This document shows positions 1 to 9,820 of a stretch of DNA of 64,000 nt, piece by piece. Under the pieces are notes generated by a model. That model made no database searches. It saw nothing but the letters and a program-made list of their open reading frames with translations, and was not told where the DNA came from. Each line of letters starts with the position of its first letter. The stretch's first letter is position 1. The stretch is taken from contig NZ_CP108488.1 of assembly GCF_035987325.1 (NCBI RefSeq), positions 5,828,001 to 5,892,000 of the forward strand, in the 5' to 3' direction. The DNA comes from Streptomyces sp. NBC_01244. GTDB taxonomy: Bacteria > Actinomycetota > Actinomycetes > Streptomycetales > Streptomycetaceae. Position numbers and translations under genes: made by a program.

Positions 1-524
1 CGCTGGGGCCGGGCGGCGGCACCCAGCGCCGCCAGCCCGCCCCGGGCCGCACCGGGAGCCGCACCGGCACCCGTGGCCGTACCGGCACCCGGATCCGCAG
101 CGGCGCTCCTGCCCGTCCCCGTACCCACGTCCTCCGCCGAGGCGCCCGTGCCGCGCGAGCGGCCGGACGCGCCCTTCGCCCCGTCCCCGGACGGCTTCGC
201 AGGGACCCCGCGCAGCGCGCTGATCCCCCAGTACAGGGCGAGCGCGCCCAGCAGCAGCCCCATCGAGGGGATGCCGAAGACCCCGAAGAAGAAGCCCCAC
301 ATGCCGGCCAGCAGCGCGTACCGCGCCCGCCGCTGGATCGGGTCCGTGGGGTCCCAGCGCGCCGGTCCCGACCCGGGGTCCGCGCCCGGTCCCGACCCGG
401 GTTCCTGCTGGTCGCCGCCGTCACCGCCGGCGCGCGGCTCCCAGAGCCGGTCGGGCCGGCCTTCCGGGGGCGCCGCGAAGGGGTTGTCGTCGGTGGGGCG
501 GTCGGGCTGGGGGCGGTCCGGCAT
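1..524 (-). CDS. Small integral membrane protein, C-terminus cut by window edge
   Basis: Reading leftward from ATG at 522-524 gives an open frame to the window edge. The first ~60 residues are hydrophilic and Pro/Asp/Gly rich. A basic stretch (PIQRRARYALL) then leads into two close hydrophobic segments (GMWGFFFGVFGIPSMGLLLG and ALALYWGISAL, about residues 75-105), followed by an Ala/Gly/Thr-rich tail. No enzymatic motif is visible. Similar DUF4190-like membrane proteins sit upstream of purN in streptomycetes, which is general knowledge and not proven here. The gene is divergent from purN with 262 bp between. Function unknown. Confidence 0.7.
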   Translation of the reverse strand, partial: MPDRPQPDRPTDDNPFAAPPEGRPDRLWEPRAGGDGGDQQEPGSGPGADPGSGPARWDPTDPIQRRARYALLAGMWGFFFGVFGIPSMGLLLGALALYWGISALRGVPAKPSGDGAKGASGRSRGTGASAEDVGTGTGRSAAADPGAGTATGAGAAPGAARGGLAALGAAARPQ

Positions 525-670
525 CGGGTGTGTTTCATCCCCTGTGTCGTGGACGCCGCTGGGACGTCCGAGGCCTGTTTACGGCGTGTACGCCAGACGC
601 TACCGCCCACCCGTCCCCCCGTCCCTCGGGGGCCGTCCGGTGTGCCGGTATCGTTGCAGGCGGTCGGTGG

Positions 671-705
671 CTTCGTATGGTCCCCCGTATACCGGGGACC
701 CGAAG
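671..705 (+). other. Hairpin in the purN leader region
   Basis: GGTCCCC (679-685) pairs with GGGGACC (694-700) around an 8-nt loop. The flanks CTTCG (671-675) and CGAAG (701-705) also pair across a 3-nt bulge. It lies about 80 bp before the purN start in the 262-bp divergent spacer. It could be an RNA leader structure or an operator; nothing in it matches a known purine or folate riboswitch consensus. Confidence 0.4.
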
Positions 706-786
706 TTTCATGCGATCGCACAAGACGAACGACGCGCCCCCGGTTCACGCCGGGAGGCGCCCCCGCTCGACGAGAAAGGGCCTCCC

Positions 787-1410
787 ATGGCCGCCTCCCG
801 CCTGGTCGTGCTGGTCTCCGGATCCGGCACCAACCTCCAGGCCCTGCTCGACGCCATCGACGCCCATCCCGGCGGACCCGAGGGTTTCGGCGCCGAAGTC
901 GTCGCCGTGGGAGCCGACCGCGAGAACATCGCCGGACTGGAGCGCGCCGAGAAGGCCGGGATCCCCACCTTCGTGTGCCCGGTCAGGTCGTACGCGAGCC
1001 GTGCGGAGTGGGACGCCGCCCTCACCGCGGCCACCGACGCGCACGCGCCGGACCTGGTGGTCTCGGCGGGGTTCATGAAGATCGTCGGGCCGGAGTTCAT
1101 CGGCCGCTTCGGCGGCCGGTTCGTCAACACGCACCCGGCCCTCCTCCCGGCCTTCCCGGGCGCCCACGGCGTACGGGACGCCCTCGCCTACGGCGCGAAG
1201 GTCACCGGCTGCACCGTCCACTTCGTGGACGCGGGCGTGGACACCGGTCCGATCATCGCCCAGGGTGTGGTCGAGGTCAGGGACGAAGAGGACGAAGCCG
1301 CTCTCCATGAGCGGATCAAGGAAGTCGAGCGCGAGCTGCTCGTCGACGTCGTGGGGCGCCTGGCCCGGCACGGCTACCGCATCGAGGGACGAAAGGTAAC
1401 AATCCAGTGA
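787..1410 (+). CDS. purN: Phosphoribosylglycinamide formyltransferase PurN
   Basis: Third step of de novo purine synthesis: transfers formyl from 10-formyl-THF to GAR, in the cytoplasm. The 207-residue length is normal for PurN. The N-terminal [18 protein letters not shown] loop binds substrate phosphate. The catalytic triad is visible as Asn114 and His116 ([12 protein letters not shown]) and Asp152 ([11 protein letters not shown]). ATG at 787 follows a GAGAAAGGG Shine-Dalgarno; an upstream in-frame extension has no PurN similarity and was rejected. Its TGA overlaps the GTG of purH by 4 bases, so the two are translationally coupled. Confidence 0.97.
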   Translation: MAASRLVVLVSGSGTNLQALLDAIDAHPGGPEGFGAEVVAVGADRENIAGLERAEKAGIPTFVCPVRSYASRAEWDAALTAATDAHAPDLVVSAGFMKIVGPEFIGRFGGRFVNTHPALLPAFPGAHGVRDALAYGAKVTGCTVHFVDAGVDTGPIIAQGVVEVRDEEDEAALHERIKEVERELLVDVVGRLARHGYRIEGRKVTIQ

Positions 1411-3023
1411 CCGCCGCAGAGGCCGCAGGGACCGCAGAGACCGTGACCGCAGAGGGCGAGGACCTCGCCGCGTCGAAGCGCCCGATCCGGCGCGCGCTCA
1501 TCAGCGTCTACGACAAGACGGGACTGGAAGAGCTGGCCCGCGGTCTGCACGAGGCGGGTGTCGCCCTCGTCTCGACCGGCTCCACCGCCTCGAAGATCGC
1601 CGCCGCCGGGGTGCCCGTCACCAAGGTCGAGGAGCTGACCGGCTTCCCCGAGTGCCTGGACGGCCGGGTCAAGACCCTGCACCCGCGCGTGCACGCCGGC
1701 ATCCTCGCCGACCTGCGCCTGGAGGACCACCGCAACCAGCTCGCCGAGCTGGGCGTCGAGCCCTTCGACCTGGTGATCGTCAACCTCTACCCGTTCCTCG
1801 CGACCGTCCAGTCGGGCGCGACCCCGGACGAGTGCGTGGAGCAGATCGACATCGGCGGCCCCTCGATGGTCCGCGCCGCCGCCAAGAACCACCCCTCGGT
1901 GGCCGTGGTCACCAGCCCGGCGCGCTACGACGCCGTGCTCGCCGCCGCCCAGGGCGGCGGTTTCGACCTCACCGCCCGCAAGCGGCTCGCGGCCGAGGCC
2001 TTCCAGCACACCGCCGCGTACGACGTGGCCGTCGCCTCCTGGTTCACGAACGCGTACGCGCCCGAGCCGGAGGCCGTACTGCCCGAGTTCCTGGCCGGCG
2101 CCTGGGAGCGCAAGTCCACCCTCCGCTACGGCGAGAACCCGCACCAGGCGGCCGCGCTGTACACGGACGGGCAGCCGGGCGGGCTCGCCAACGCCGAGCA
2201 GCTGCACGGCAAGGAGATGTCCTACAACAACTACGTGGACACCGACGCGGCCCGCCGCGCCGCCTACGACCACGAAGAGCCCTGCGTCGCGATCATCAAG
2301 CACGCCAACCCGTGCGGCATCGCGGTGGGCAAGGACGTCGCCGAGGCCCACCGCAAGGCGCACGCCTGCGACCCGGTCTCCGCCTTCGGCGGGGTCATCG
2401 CCGTCAACCGCCCGGTGAGCGTCGAGCTCGCCGAGCAGGTCGCGGAGATCTTCACCGAGGTCATCGTGGCCCCCGACTTCGAGCCGGGCGCCGTCGAGGT
2501 CCTCGCGAAGAAGAAGAACATCCGCGTCCTGAAGGTGGAGGGCCACCCGCACCAGCCGGGCGACCTCAAGCCCATCTCCGGCGGCGTGCTGCTCCAGCAG
2601 TCGGACGCCTTCCAGGCCGAGGGCGACGACCCGGCCAACTGGACCCTGGCCACCGGCGAGGCGCTCTCCGCCGACGAGCTCGCCGACCTCGCCTTCGCGT
2701 GGAAGGCCTGCCGCGCGGTCAAGTCCAACGCGATCCTGCTCGCCAAGGACGGCGCCTCGGTCGGCGTCGGCATGGGTCAGGTCAACCGCGTCGACTCCGC
2801 GAAGCTGGCCGTCGAGCGGGCGGGCGCCGAGCGCGTGCAGGGCTCGTACGCCGCCTCCGACGCCTTCTTCCCCTTCGCGGACGGTCTGGAGATCCTGACG
2901 GCCGCCGGCATCAAGGCCGTGGTCCAGCCGGGTGGTTCGATGCGCGACGAGCTGGTGATCGAGGCAGCGAAGGCGGCCGGCGTGACGATGTACCTCACCG
3001 GGACCCGCCACTTCTTCCACTGA
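1407..3023 (+). CDS. purH: Bifunctional AICAR formyltransferase / IMP cyclohydrolase PurH
   Basis: Final two steps to IMP: formylation of AICAR with 10-formyl-THF, then ring closure. 538 residues, within the usual range. An acidic N-terminal leader precedes the MGS-like cyclohydrolase domain ([18 protein letters not shown], about residues 30-165; [24 protein letters not shown]). The AICAR transformylase domain follows, with the catalytic Lys298-His299 pair in [11 protein letters not shown] and the conserved C-terminus TGTRHFFH. The GTG start at 1407 overlaps the purN stop (GTGA). Its substrate AICAR is the precursor of ZTP, which ties it to the riboswitch proposed before glyA. A strong hairpin follows. 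Confidence 0.98.
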   Translation: MTAAEAAGTAETVTAEGEDLAASKRPIRRALISVYDKTGLEELARGLHEAGVALVSTGSTASKIAAAGVPVTKVEELTGFPECLDGRVKTLHPRVHAGILADLRLEDHRNQLAELGVEPFDLVIVNLYPFLATVQSGATPDECVEQIDIGGPSMVRAAAKNHPSVAVVTSPARYDAVLAAAQGGGFDLTARKRLAAEAFQHTAAYDVAVASWFTNAYAPEPEAVLPEFLAGAWERKSTLRYGENPHQAAALYTDGQPGGLANAEQLHGKEMSYNNYVDTDAARRAAYDHEEPCVAIIKHANPCGIAVGKDVAEAHRKAHACDPVSAFGGVIAVNRPVSVELAEQVAEIFTEVIVAPDFEPGAVEVLAKKKNIRVLKVEGHPHQPGDLKPISGGVLLQQSDAFQAEGDDPANWTLATGEALSADELADLAFAWKACRAVKSNAILLAKDGASVGVGMGQVNRVDSAKLAVERAGAERVQGSYAASDAFFPFADGLEILTAAGIKAVVQPGGSMRDELVIEAAKAAGVTMYLTGTRHFFH

Positions 3024-3025
3024 GG

Positions 3026-3070
3026 CACCGAGTCACCGATCACCGAGTCACCGATCACCGAGTCGCCGGG
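3026..3070. repeat. Three tandem 15-bp repeats after purH
   Basis: CACCGAGTCACCGAT occurs exactly at 3026-3040 and 3041-3055. A third copy with three changes (CACCGAGTCGCCGGG) is at 3056-3070. They start 3 bp after the purH stop and run up to the terminator. They look like a slippage-type expansion with no evident function. Confidence 0.85.
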
Positions 3071-3082
3071 TCCGGCGCTCAC

Positions 3083-3142
3083 CCGCGTACGGCGAAGGCC
3101 GCGTACCGCACTGCTGCGGTACGCGGCCTTCGCCGTACGCGG
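3083..3142. terminator. 28-bp perfect hairpin, bidirectional terminator of purH and the facing gene
   Basis: Arms 3083-3110 and 3115-3142 are exactly complementary over 28 bp around a CTGC loop. There is no T tract, as is common in Streptomyces. It sits between the convergent purH (+) and the membrane-protein gene ending at 3187 (-), so it can stop transcription from both sides. Confidence 0.85.
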
Positions 3143-3186
3143 TGCCGGTACGGGTACGGGTACGGCCGCTCGTGCCGGCGGCGTTC

Positions 3187-3834
3187 CTAGTACAGCGGGC
3201 GCTTGAAGTAGACGCCCGCGGCCGAGTTGGCCAGGCCGATGACGATCCACAGGCCCAGGGCCAGCGAGATGCCCGTGAGGATGGTCGACACCATGAACAC
3301 CCCGATGCCGGCGTCGTGCAGGTTGCTGAGCGTCGCGAGGTTGACGATCAGGCTGCCTCCGGCGAAGAGGGTCTGGATCGAGCCGAAGATGATGCCGGAG
3401 ACCCGCACGCCGCCGCGGCCCTTGCCGAGCTTGGCGGCGGTCAGGATCGGCCACAGCGCGAAGCCGATGCAGACGATGCCGATGATGACGAAGACGACGC
3501 TCAGGGCGGTGCCGGCGTCGCTCGACGAGTAGCTGGAGTCGGAGAACTCGGAGGCGAACACGGCGCCGATGACGACGACGGCCAGGCCGCCGAGGGCCTG
3601 GAGGATCCCGAGGATGTAGAGGATGACCCGAGCCCCCTTGACCCCGCCCGGCATCGGCATCGGCGAGCCCGGGTAGCCGGGGACGCCCGGGTAGGCCTGC
3701 GGGTAGCCCTGCTGTGGGTAGGCGTAGCCGCCCTGGGCCGGGATGCCCTGGGGGGCCTGCGGGGGGTAGCCGTAGGCCGGCTGGCCGCCCTGCGGCTGCT
3801 GCCCGTACGGGTTGTTCGGGTCGCCGAAGCTCAT
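3187..3834 (-). CDS. Pro/Gly/Tyr/Gln-rich integral membrane protein
   Basis: 215 residues. Residues 1-65 are a low-complexity cytosolic region (repeats such as GYPPQAP, YPQQGYPQAYPG). Four hydrophobic segments follow: ILYILGILQALGGLAVVVIG, ALSVVFVIIGIVCIGFALWP, VSGIIFGSIQTLFAGGSLIV and FMVSTILTGISLALGLWIVI. The fold resembles the generic four-TM DUF4190/DUF4870-like proteins with PGYQ-rich tails found in many streptomycete copies. No catalytic motif; function unknown. Another PGY-rich protein is encoded at 24677-25291. Confidence 0.85.
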   Translation of the reverse strand: MSFGDPNNPYGQQPQGGQPAYGYPPQAPQGIPAQGGYAYPQQGYPQAYPGVPGYPGSPMPMPGGVKGARVILYILGILQALGGLAVVVIGAVFASEFSDSSYSSSDAGTALSVVFVIIGIVCIGFALWPILTAAKLGKGRGGVRVSGIIFGSIQTLFAGGSLIVNLATLSNLHDAGIGVFMVSTILTGISLALGLWIVIGLANSAAGVYFKRPLY

Positions 3835-4011
3835 CTGGGGTGTTCCTCCGTGGAAGTGCGGGGACGCACGGCACGCGCGGAGGATTCACTGCACGTCGTG
3901 CGGCCCGCCCCCCGGCACTGCCCGCGGCACTACTGATCCCCGCATCGTCGTCCGGCCGGACCGGGCTTGTCCAGCCGGGACACCGCCCGCCCCGCACTCG
4001 TTGTGCAAGTG

Positions 4012-4077
4012 CAACGAACCCAGAACGAACCCAGAACGAGCCCGGAACGAAGCCGGAACGAGCCCGGAGCGAAGCCG
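4012..4077. repeat. Six tandem 11-bp units upstream of folD
   Basis: Units of the form GAACGA(A/G)(C/G)CC(A/G) follow one another at 4012, 4023, 4034, 4045, 4056 and 4067. Units 3 and 5 are identical; the others differ by one to three bases. The 11-bp period is close to one helical turn. The array lies 85-150 bp before the folD start, within a 327-bp gene-free spacer (3835-4161) in which I see no other element apart from a short GGATCCGCGAC-type repetition at 4102-4133. Confidence 0.8.
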
Positions 4078-4161
4078 GACAGGCCCTGCGCGGCCCGTGG
4101 CCGGATCCGCGACCGGATCCGCGACTGGATCCTGGACCGCTCCATCCGGGAGGATGGGGCC

Positions 4162-5025
4162 ATGACCGCCCAGATTCTCGACGGCAAGGCCACCGCAGCC
4201 GCGATCAAGTCCGAACTGACCGCCCGCGTGGCGGCGCTCAAGACCCGGGGCATCACCCCGGGCCTCGGCACCCTGCTGGTCGGCGACGACCCGGGCAGCC
4301 GCTGGTATGTCAACGGCAAGCACAAGGACTGCGCCGAGGTCGGCATCGCCTCCCTCCAGCGCGAACTGCCCGCGACGGCCTCCCAGGAGGACATCGAGGA
4401 GGTCGTGCGGGAGCTGAACGCCAACCCGGAGTGCACCGGCTACATCGTGCAGCTCCCCCTCCCCAAGGGCATCGACACCAACCGCGTCCTGGAGCTCATG
4501 GACCCGGCGAAGGACGCCGACGGCCTGCACCCGATGTCACTCGGCAGGCTGGTCCTGAACGAGCCGGGCCCGCTGCCGTGCACCCCCTACGGGATCGTCC
4601 AGTTGCTGCGCCACCACGGCGTCGAGATCAACGGCGCGCACGTGGTCGTCCTCGGCCGCGGGATCACCGTCGGCCGGTCCATCGGCCTGCTGCTCACCCG
4701 CAAATCCGAGAACGCGACCGTCACCCTGTGCCACACCGGCACGCGCGACCTGTCCGGACTGCTGCGCCAGGCGGACATCGTCGTCGCGGCGGCCGGTGTG
4801 CCGCACCTGGTCAAGCCGGAGGACGTGAAGCCGGGCGCGGCCGTGCTCGACGTCGGCGTCAGCCGCGACGAGAACGGCAAGATCGTCGGGGACGTGCATC
4901 CCGGGGTCGCGGACGTGGCCGGCTGGATCTCCCCGAACCCGGGCGGCGTCGGCCCGATGACCCGGGCACAGCTGCTCGTCAACGTGGTCGAGGCGGCCGA
5001 GCGGGCGGTTCCCCGTGCCGGCTGA
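4162..5025 (+). CDS. folD: Methylenetetrahydrofolate dehydrogenase / cyclohydrolase FolD
   Basis: Interconverts 5,10-methylene-, methenyl- and 10-formyl-THF with NADP, supplying formyl groups to PurN and PurH. 287 residues, typical. Signature features: the substrate region with the Tyr-x3-Lys motif as YVNGKHKDC, the QLPLPKGID loop, [11 protein letters not shown], and the Rossmann loop [17 protein letters not shown]. The C-terminus has [17 protein letters not shown] 4162 is chosen because GGGAGGA precedes it; the upstream in-frame Arg/Glu-rich extension is translation of the 11-bp repeats. The 3' end overlaps the next gene by 11 bp. Confidence 0.97.
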   Translation: MTAQILDGKATAAAIKSELTARVAALKTRGITPGLGTLLVGDDPGSRWYVNGKHKDCAEVGIASLQRELPATASQEDIEEVVRELNANPECTGYIVQLPLPKGIDTNRVLELMDPAKDADGLHPMSLGRLVLNEPGPLPCTPYGIVQLLRHHGVEINGAHVVVLGRGITVGRSIGLLLTRKSENATVTLCHTGTRDLSGLLRQADIVVAAAGVPHLVKPEDVKPGAAVLDVGVSRDENGKIVGDVHPGVADVAGWISPNPGGVGPMTRAQLLVNVVEAAERAVPRAG

Positions 5026-5485
5026 ACAGGAGCCGGAGCGCGGCACGGTCCCCGCGGCCGCTCCCGCCAGGGCCGTCGCCTCGGCGGAGCCCGAAGGGGC
5101 CAGGTCCCGCCGCTTCCCCTCCGTCACCCGGGACACCGCGCGTCCCGAGGGCGGCGGCCGGGCCGCGCCCGGCGACGCGCCGGCTCCGGCCCGGCAGTGG
5201 CCGATGCTGGCCGTCCTCGCCGCGACGGCCGCCGGACTGCTGCTCACCGCGATGGACCATCCGCGCATCGGCTGCCTGCTGATCGGGAGCGCGATGATCG
5301 CGGGTTCGGCGATGCGCCGGCTGCTGCCCTCCGTGGGCATGCTCGCGGTGCGCTCCCGCTTCACGGACATGGTCACGTACGGCCTGCTGGGCGTCGCGAT
5401 CGTGCTGCTCGCCCTGGTCATGGAGCCCGACCCGTTGCTGAACGTCCCCTTCCTGGAGACAGCGGTCCGTTTCACGGTCCGCTGA
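5015..5485 (+). CDS. DUF3017 membrane protein
   Basis: 156 residues. A hydrophilic Glu/Arg/Ala/Pro-rich N-terminus (about 55 residues) is followed by three hydrophobic segments: [39 protein letters not shown] and [20 protein letters not shown]. This matches actinobacterial DUF3017, which habitually follows folD. The GTG start lies inside folD (11-bp overlap), indicating translational coupling. Function unknown. Confidence 0.85.
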   Translation: MPAEQEPERGTVPAAAPARAVASAEPEGARSRRFPSVTRDTARPEGGGRAAPGDAPAPARQWPMLAVLAATAAGLLLTAMDHPRIGCLLIGSAMIAGSAMRRLLPSVGMLAVRSRFTDMVTYGLLGVAIVLLALVMEPDPLLNVPFLETAVRFTVR

Positions 5486-6676
<1,191 letters not shown>

Positions 6677-6751
6677 CCGGTCGCGTACGGTCCGGCCGCG
6701 CAGGCCCCCGTACGCACGCGCGCGAAGGCGTGCGGACCCGTGTGAACACCG

Positions 6752-6783
6752 AAACGCCCCGGCCGAACCAGGCCGGGGCGTTT
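6752..6783. terminator. Bidirectional rho-independent terminator
   Basis: AAACGCCCCGGCC (6752-6764) pairs with GGCCGGGGCGTTT (6771-6783) around GAACCA. The A and T runs at the two ends make it a classical terminator in both directions, serving mdh (+) and the AhpD-like gene (-). Confidence 0.93.
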
Positions 6784-6827
6784 GGCGTGCACGGCGGCCG
6801 ACGAGGGCCGCGCCGCCTGCGGGCCGG

Positions 6828-7316
6828 CTACTTGTACATCCCCGGGGTGTAGTGACCCGGGGTCAGGCGGGTGGTGACGCCGATCCGGTTCCAGACGTTG
6901 ATCGCGGCGATCAGGGCGATCACCTGGGCCAGTTCGTGCTCCTCGAAGTGGAGCGCGGCCCGCTCGTAGACCTCGTCGGGAACGAAGCCGTCGGTCAGGA
7001 CGGTCACGGCCTCCGTCAGCTCGATGGCGGCGAGTTCCTTCTCCGTATAGAAGTGCCGCGACTCCTCCCAGGCGCCGAGCAGCAGCAGCCGCTCCACGTC
7101 CTCGCCCGCCGCGAGGGCGTCCTTGGAGTGCATGTCGATGCAGAAGGCGCAGTGGTTGATCTGCGAGGCGCGCAGTTTGACGAGCTCGACCAGGGCCGGG
7201 TCCAGCCCCTTGGCCGCCGCCGCGTCCAGGGCCACGGCGGCCTTGTAGAACTCCGGGGCGAGCTTCGCCAGCTGCATGCGGGGGGTGTGCTCGGGTGCCT
7301 TCTCGGTGTGGGTCAT
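6828..7316 (-). CDS. AhpD-like carboxymuconolactone decarboxylase family protein
   Basis: 162 residues. The core motif CAFCIDMHSKDA (about residues 57-68) carries the CxxC and following His typical of AhpD/YciW-type alkylhydroperoxidase-related thiol proteins. An upstream acidic helix (LVELVKLRASQINHC) and the C-terminal NVWNRIGVTTRLTPGHY are also family-typical. Probably a small cytosolic redox or peroxide-handling protein; the exact substrate cannot be read. ATG 7314-7316 is 46 bp from the divergent MocR regulator, with a palindrome between them, which suggests control by that regulator. Confidence 0.88.
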   Translation of the reverse strand: MTHTEKAPEHTPRMQLAKLAPEFYKAAVALDAAAAKGLDPALVELVKLRASQINHCAFCIDMHSKDALAAGEDVERLLLLGAWEESRHFYTEKELAAIELTEAVTVLTDGFVPDEVYERAALHFEEHELAQVIALIAAINVWNRIGVTTRLTPGHYTPGMYK

Positions 7317-7347
7317 GGAACCAACCTACGATCCGGGCGGCCCACCT

Positions 7348-7360
7348 ATATGGTCCATAT
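7348..7360. promoter_or_regulatory. Palindrome ATATGG-T-CCATAT in divergent promoter
   Basis: Perfect 6+1+6 inverted repeat, AT-rich in an otherwise very GC-rich region. It ends 2 bp before the ATG of the MocR-type gene and lies 31 bp from the AhpD-like gene. Probable operator for the adjacent regulator. Confidence 0.6.
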
Positions 7361-7362
7361 CC

Positions 7363-8757
7363 ATGACAAAATCGTGGGCCACTTTCGGCGCCGACCTGCA
7401 TCTGGAACCGGTCCCCGGGCGCGGTGTCCGGGCCGGACTCACGGAGGCGCTGCGCGAGGCCGCGCGCAGCGGGCGGCTGGCCCCGGGGACCCGGCTGCCC
7501 TCCTCGCGGTCGCTCGCGGCGGACCTCGGGATCGCCCGCAACACCGTCGCCGAGGCCTACGCCGAGCTCGTCGCCGAAGGCTGGCTGACGGCCCGCCGGG
7601 GCTCCGGTACCCGGGTCGCGGAGCGGGCCCGGCTACGGCGTCCCGCGGCGGCCGTGCCCGTACGGCGCCCCGTGCGCGCGCAGACCTCGTACAGCCTGAA
7701 GCCCGGCTCCCCGGACCTGGGCGGCTTCCCGCGCGCCGCCTGGCTGGCGGCGGCCCGGCGGGCGCTGACCGAGGCCCCGAACGAGGCCTTCGGGTACGGG
7801 GACCCGCGCGGCCGGGTGGAGCTGCGCGAGGTGCTCGCCGGGTACCTGGCGCGGGCCCGCGGGGTGTACGCGGACCCCGAACGCATCGTGCTGTGCGCGG
7901 GCTTCGGCCAGGGCCTGACGCTGCTCGCGCGGATGCTGCGGGCACGCCGGGTCCGGGAGGTCGCGGTGGAGGGGTACGGGCTGGACGCGCACCGGGAGCT
8001 GCTGACCGGCGCCGGGCTGCGGACGCGGCCGCTGGCGGTGGACGGTTCGGGGGCCCGCACCACCGAGCTGGCCGGTACGGGCACGGGGGCGGTCCTGCTG
8101 ACGCCGGCTCACCAGTTCCCGACGGGCGCGGCGCTGACGCCCGGGCGGCGGGCGGCGGCGGTGGACTGGGCCCGGTCCACGGGCGGGCTGATCCTGGAGG
8201 ACGACTACGACGGGGAGTTCCGCTACGACCGCCAGCCGGTGGGCGCGCTCCAGGGGCTGGACCCGGACCGGGTGGTGTATCTGGGCACGGCGAGCAAGTC
8301 CCTGGCGCCGGGGCTGCGCATGGGCTGGATGGTGGTGCCGGGGCCGCTGATGGACGAGGTGCTCGCGGTGAAGGGCCGGACCGACTGGAGCTCCGGCGCG
8401 CTGGACCAGCTGACGCTCGCGGAGTTCATCCGGTCGGGGGCGTACGACCGGCACGTGCGGGAGATGCGGCTGCGCTACCGGCGGCGGCGCGACGAGCTGG
8501 TGTCGGCCGTCGGGGACCGTGCGGAGGTCTCCGGCATCGCCGCGGGCCTGCACGCGGTGCTGGACCTCCCGCCGGGCGGTGAACGGGCGGCCCTGCGGGC
8601 GGCCGCCTGGCAGGACCTGGGGCTGCTGCCGCTGTCGTTCTTCCGGCACCCTTTGGCGGCGATGCCCGCGCGCGAGGCCCTGGTCGTCGGCTTCGGGACC
8701 CCGTCCCAGAGCGCGTGGGCGCCGACGCTGGCGGCCTTGGTCGCGGCCCTGCCGTGA
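7363..8757 (+). CDS. MocR/PdxR-type GntR regulator with aminotransferase domain
   Basis: 464 residues. The N-terminal GntR winged helix (about residues 25-90) has LPSSRSLAADLGIARNTVAE and the wing GSGTRV. It is fused to a type-I aminotransferase-like domain with PLP residues in LEDDYDGEFRYD and the Schiff-base Lys in YLGTASKSLAPGLRMGW. MocR proteins use PLP or its adducts as effector rather than catalysing transamination, and commonly control divergent genes. ATG 7363 is preferred: an earlier in-frame ATG at 7276 lies inside the divergent gene. Target is probably the AhpD-like neighbour and itself. Confidence 0.92.
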   Translation: MTKSWATFGADLHLEPVPGRGVRAGLTEALREAARSGRLAPGTRLPSSRSLAADLGIARNTVAEAYAELVAEGWLTARRGSGTRVAERARLRRPAAAVPVRRPVRAQTSYSLKPGSPDLGGFPRAAWLAAARRALTEAPNEAFGYGDPRGRVELREVLAGYLARARGVYADPERIVLCAGFGQGLTLLARMLRARRVREVAVEGYGLDAHRELLTGAGLRTRPLAVDGSGARTTELAGTGTGAVLLTPAHQFPTGAALTPGRRAAAVDWARSTGGLILEDDYDGEFRYDRQPVGALQGLDPDRVVYLGTASKSLAPGLRMGWMVVPGPLMDEVLAVKGRTDWSSGALDQLTLAEFIRSGAYDRHVREMRLRYRRRRDELVSAVGDRAEVSGIAAGLHAVLDLPPGGERAALRAAAWQDLGLLPLSFFRHPLAAMPAREALVVGFGTPSQSAWAPTLAALVAALP

Positions 8758-8880
8758 ACGGGGTTCCCTGCGGGGCTCGTCCCCTACCCGCCCTTCCTCC
8801 ATCCCCCAGATTCCGTCCGGGGGGACCCCCAGCCGGGCTCCGCCCGGACCCGGTCCTCAAACGCCGGACGGGCCGGACGG
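8758..8880. repeat. Mosaic Streptomyces intergenic repeat, copy 1
   Basis: Blocks TCCCTGCGGGGCT, ACCCGCCCTTC, GGGCTCCGCCCGGAC and CCTCAAACGCCGG follow in the same order as in the spacer at 14096-14297. Such GC-rich dispersed palindromic elements occur in many copies in Streptomyces genomes. This copy sits between the convergent MocR gene and DMT permease gene, whose 3' end it overlaps, and may serve as terminator for both. Confidence 0.65.
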
Positions 8881-9717
8881 CTGGATCGGCTCCGCCGGGG
8901 GTTCGCCGAAGCGGGCCAGGGCCAGGGCTCCGGCCACGGCCACCACGAAGCCCGTGACCGCCAGCCAGGTCAGGCCCTCGCGGGTGCGGTCGCCCAGCCA
9001 GGCCACGCCCACCACCGCCGGCCCGATCGTCTCGCCCAGCACCAGCCCGGCCGTCGCCGCCGTCACGGAGCCCCGCTGGAGCGCCGAGGTGAGCAGCAGG
9101 AACGCGGCGCCGCCGCCGAGCAGAAGCGCGTAGAACGCCGGGTTGGACAGGGCGGAGAGCGAGATGTCGTCGATGAGCCGGACCGCCACCTCCACCACTC
9201 CGAAGCCCGTCCCGGCGGCCAGACCCAGCGTCAGCGCCCGGCTGCGGTCCGGCAGGCCGCCCGCCACGGCCCCGACGACGAGCACCAGTCCGGCCACCGC
9301 CAGCAGCCCCAGCTTCAGCGCGAGCGTGCCCTTGCCGGAGCCCTCTTCCCCGGATGCGAGCCCGAGCATCACCAGCCCCGCGCACACCACCGCGACCGCG
9401 CCCCACTCCGTCCCGCTCAGCCGCACCTTCAGCAGCCGCGCCGCGACGACCGCGGTCACCGCGAGGCTGGCCGCGAGGGCCGCGCCGACCGCGTAGATCG
9501 GGATGTGCCGCAGGGCGATGATCTGGAGGACGAAGCCGATCCCGTCCAGGCAGAGTCCGGCGATATAGCGCCACTGGCGCAGCGCCCGCAGGAAGAGCGC
9601 GGCGTCGACCCCGGAGCCCGTTCCCGGCACCGTCGCCCTCGTCGCCACGGCCTGCAGGACCGACGCCGTGCCGAAGCAGATCGCCGCACCGAGCGCGCAA
9701 ATCATCCCAATGAGCAC
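8857..9717 (-). CDS. DMT superfamily (EamA-like) permease
   Basis: 286 residues with about ten hydrophobic segments arranged as two five-helix halves (first helix LIGMICALGAAICFGTASVL; later LKLGLLAVAGLVLVVGAVAG and LTWLAVTGFVVAVAGALALA). This is the EamA/drug-metabolite transporter layout. The substrate cannot be predicted. The frame opens at GTG 9717 with an ATG four codons later at 9705 as alternative start. The last codons overlap the intergenic repeat, and the C-terminal residues IQPSGPSGV are translated from it. Confidence 0.85.
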   Translation of the reverse strand: MLIGMICALGAAICFGTASVLQAVATRATVPGTGSGVDAALFLRALRQWRYIAGLCLDGIGFVLQIIALRHIPIYAVGAALAASLAVTAVVAARLLKVRLSGTEWGAVAVVCAGLVMLGLASGEEGSGKGTLALKLGLLAVAGLVLVVGAVAGGLPDRSRALTLGLAAGTGFGVVEVAVRLIDDISLSALSNPAFYALLLGGGAAFLLLTSALQRGSVTAATAGLVLGETIGPAVVGVAWLGDRTREGLTWLAVTGFVVAVAGALALARFGEPPAEPIQPSGPSGV

Positions 9718-9820
9718 GAACCGACTCTAGGTCACGGATCCCACGTCGGCCGGATTCCGTCGGCCGGGGCGGCCGTTCTAGTCTGTGCGCAGCCGGCCAC
9801 CCAGGGGGAGCGAACAGTCC

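Noticed and set aside
1374-3020. 548-codon minus-strand open frame opposite purH
   Set aside because: Shadow of a high-GC gene; Arg/Gly/Val-rich with no similarity to any family.
4012-4077. Possible CRISPR array
   Set aside because: Units are 11 bp, directly abutting, with no spacers and no cas genes.
4080-4160. Second ZTP riboswitch before folD
   Set aside because: The spacer contains none of the CGACTGGCG, GGGGAGC or CGCCTGGGC blocks.
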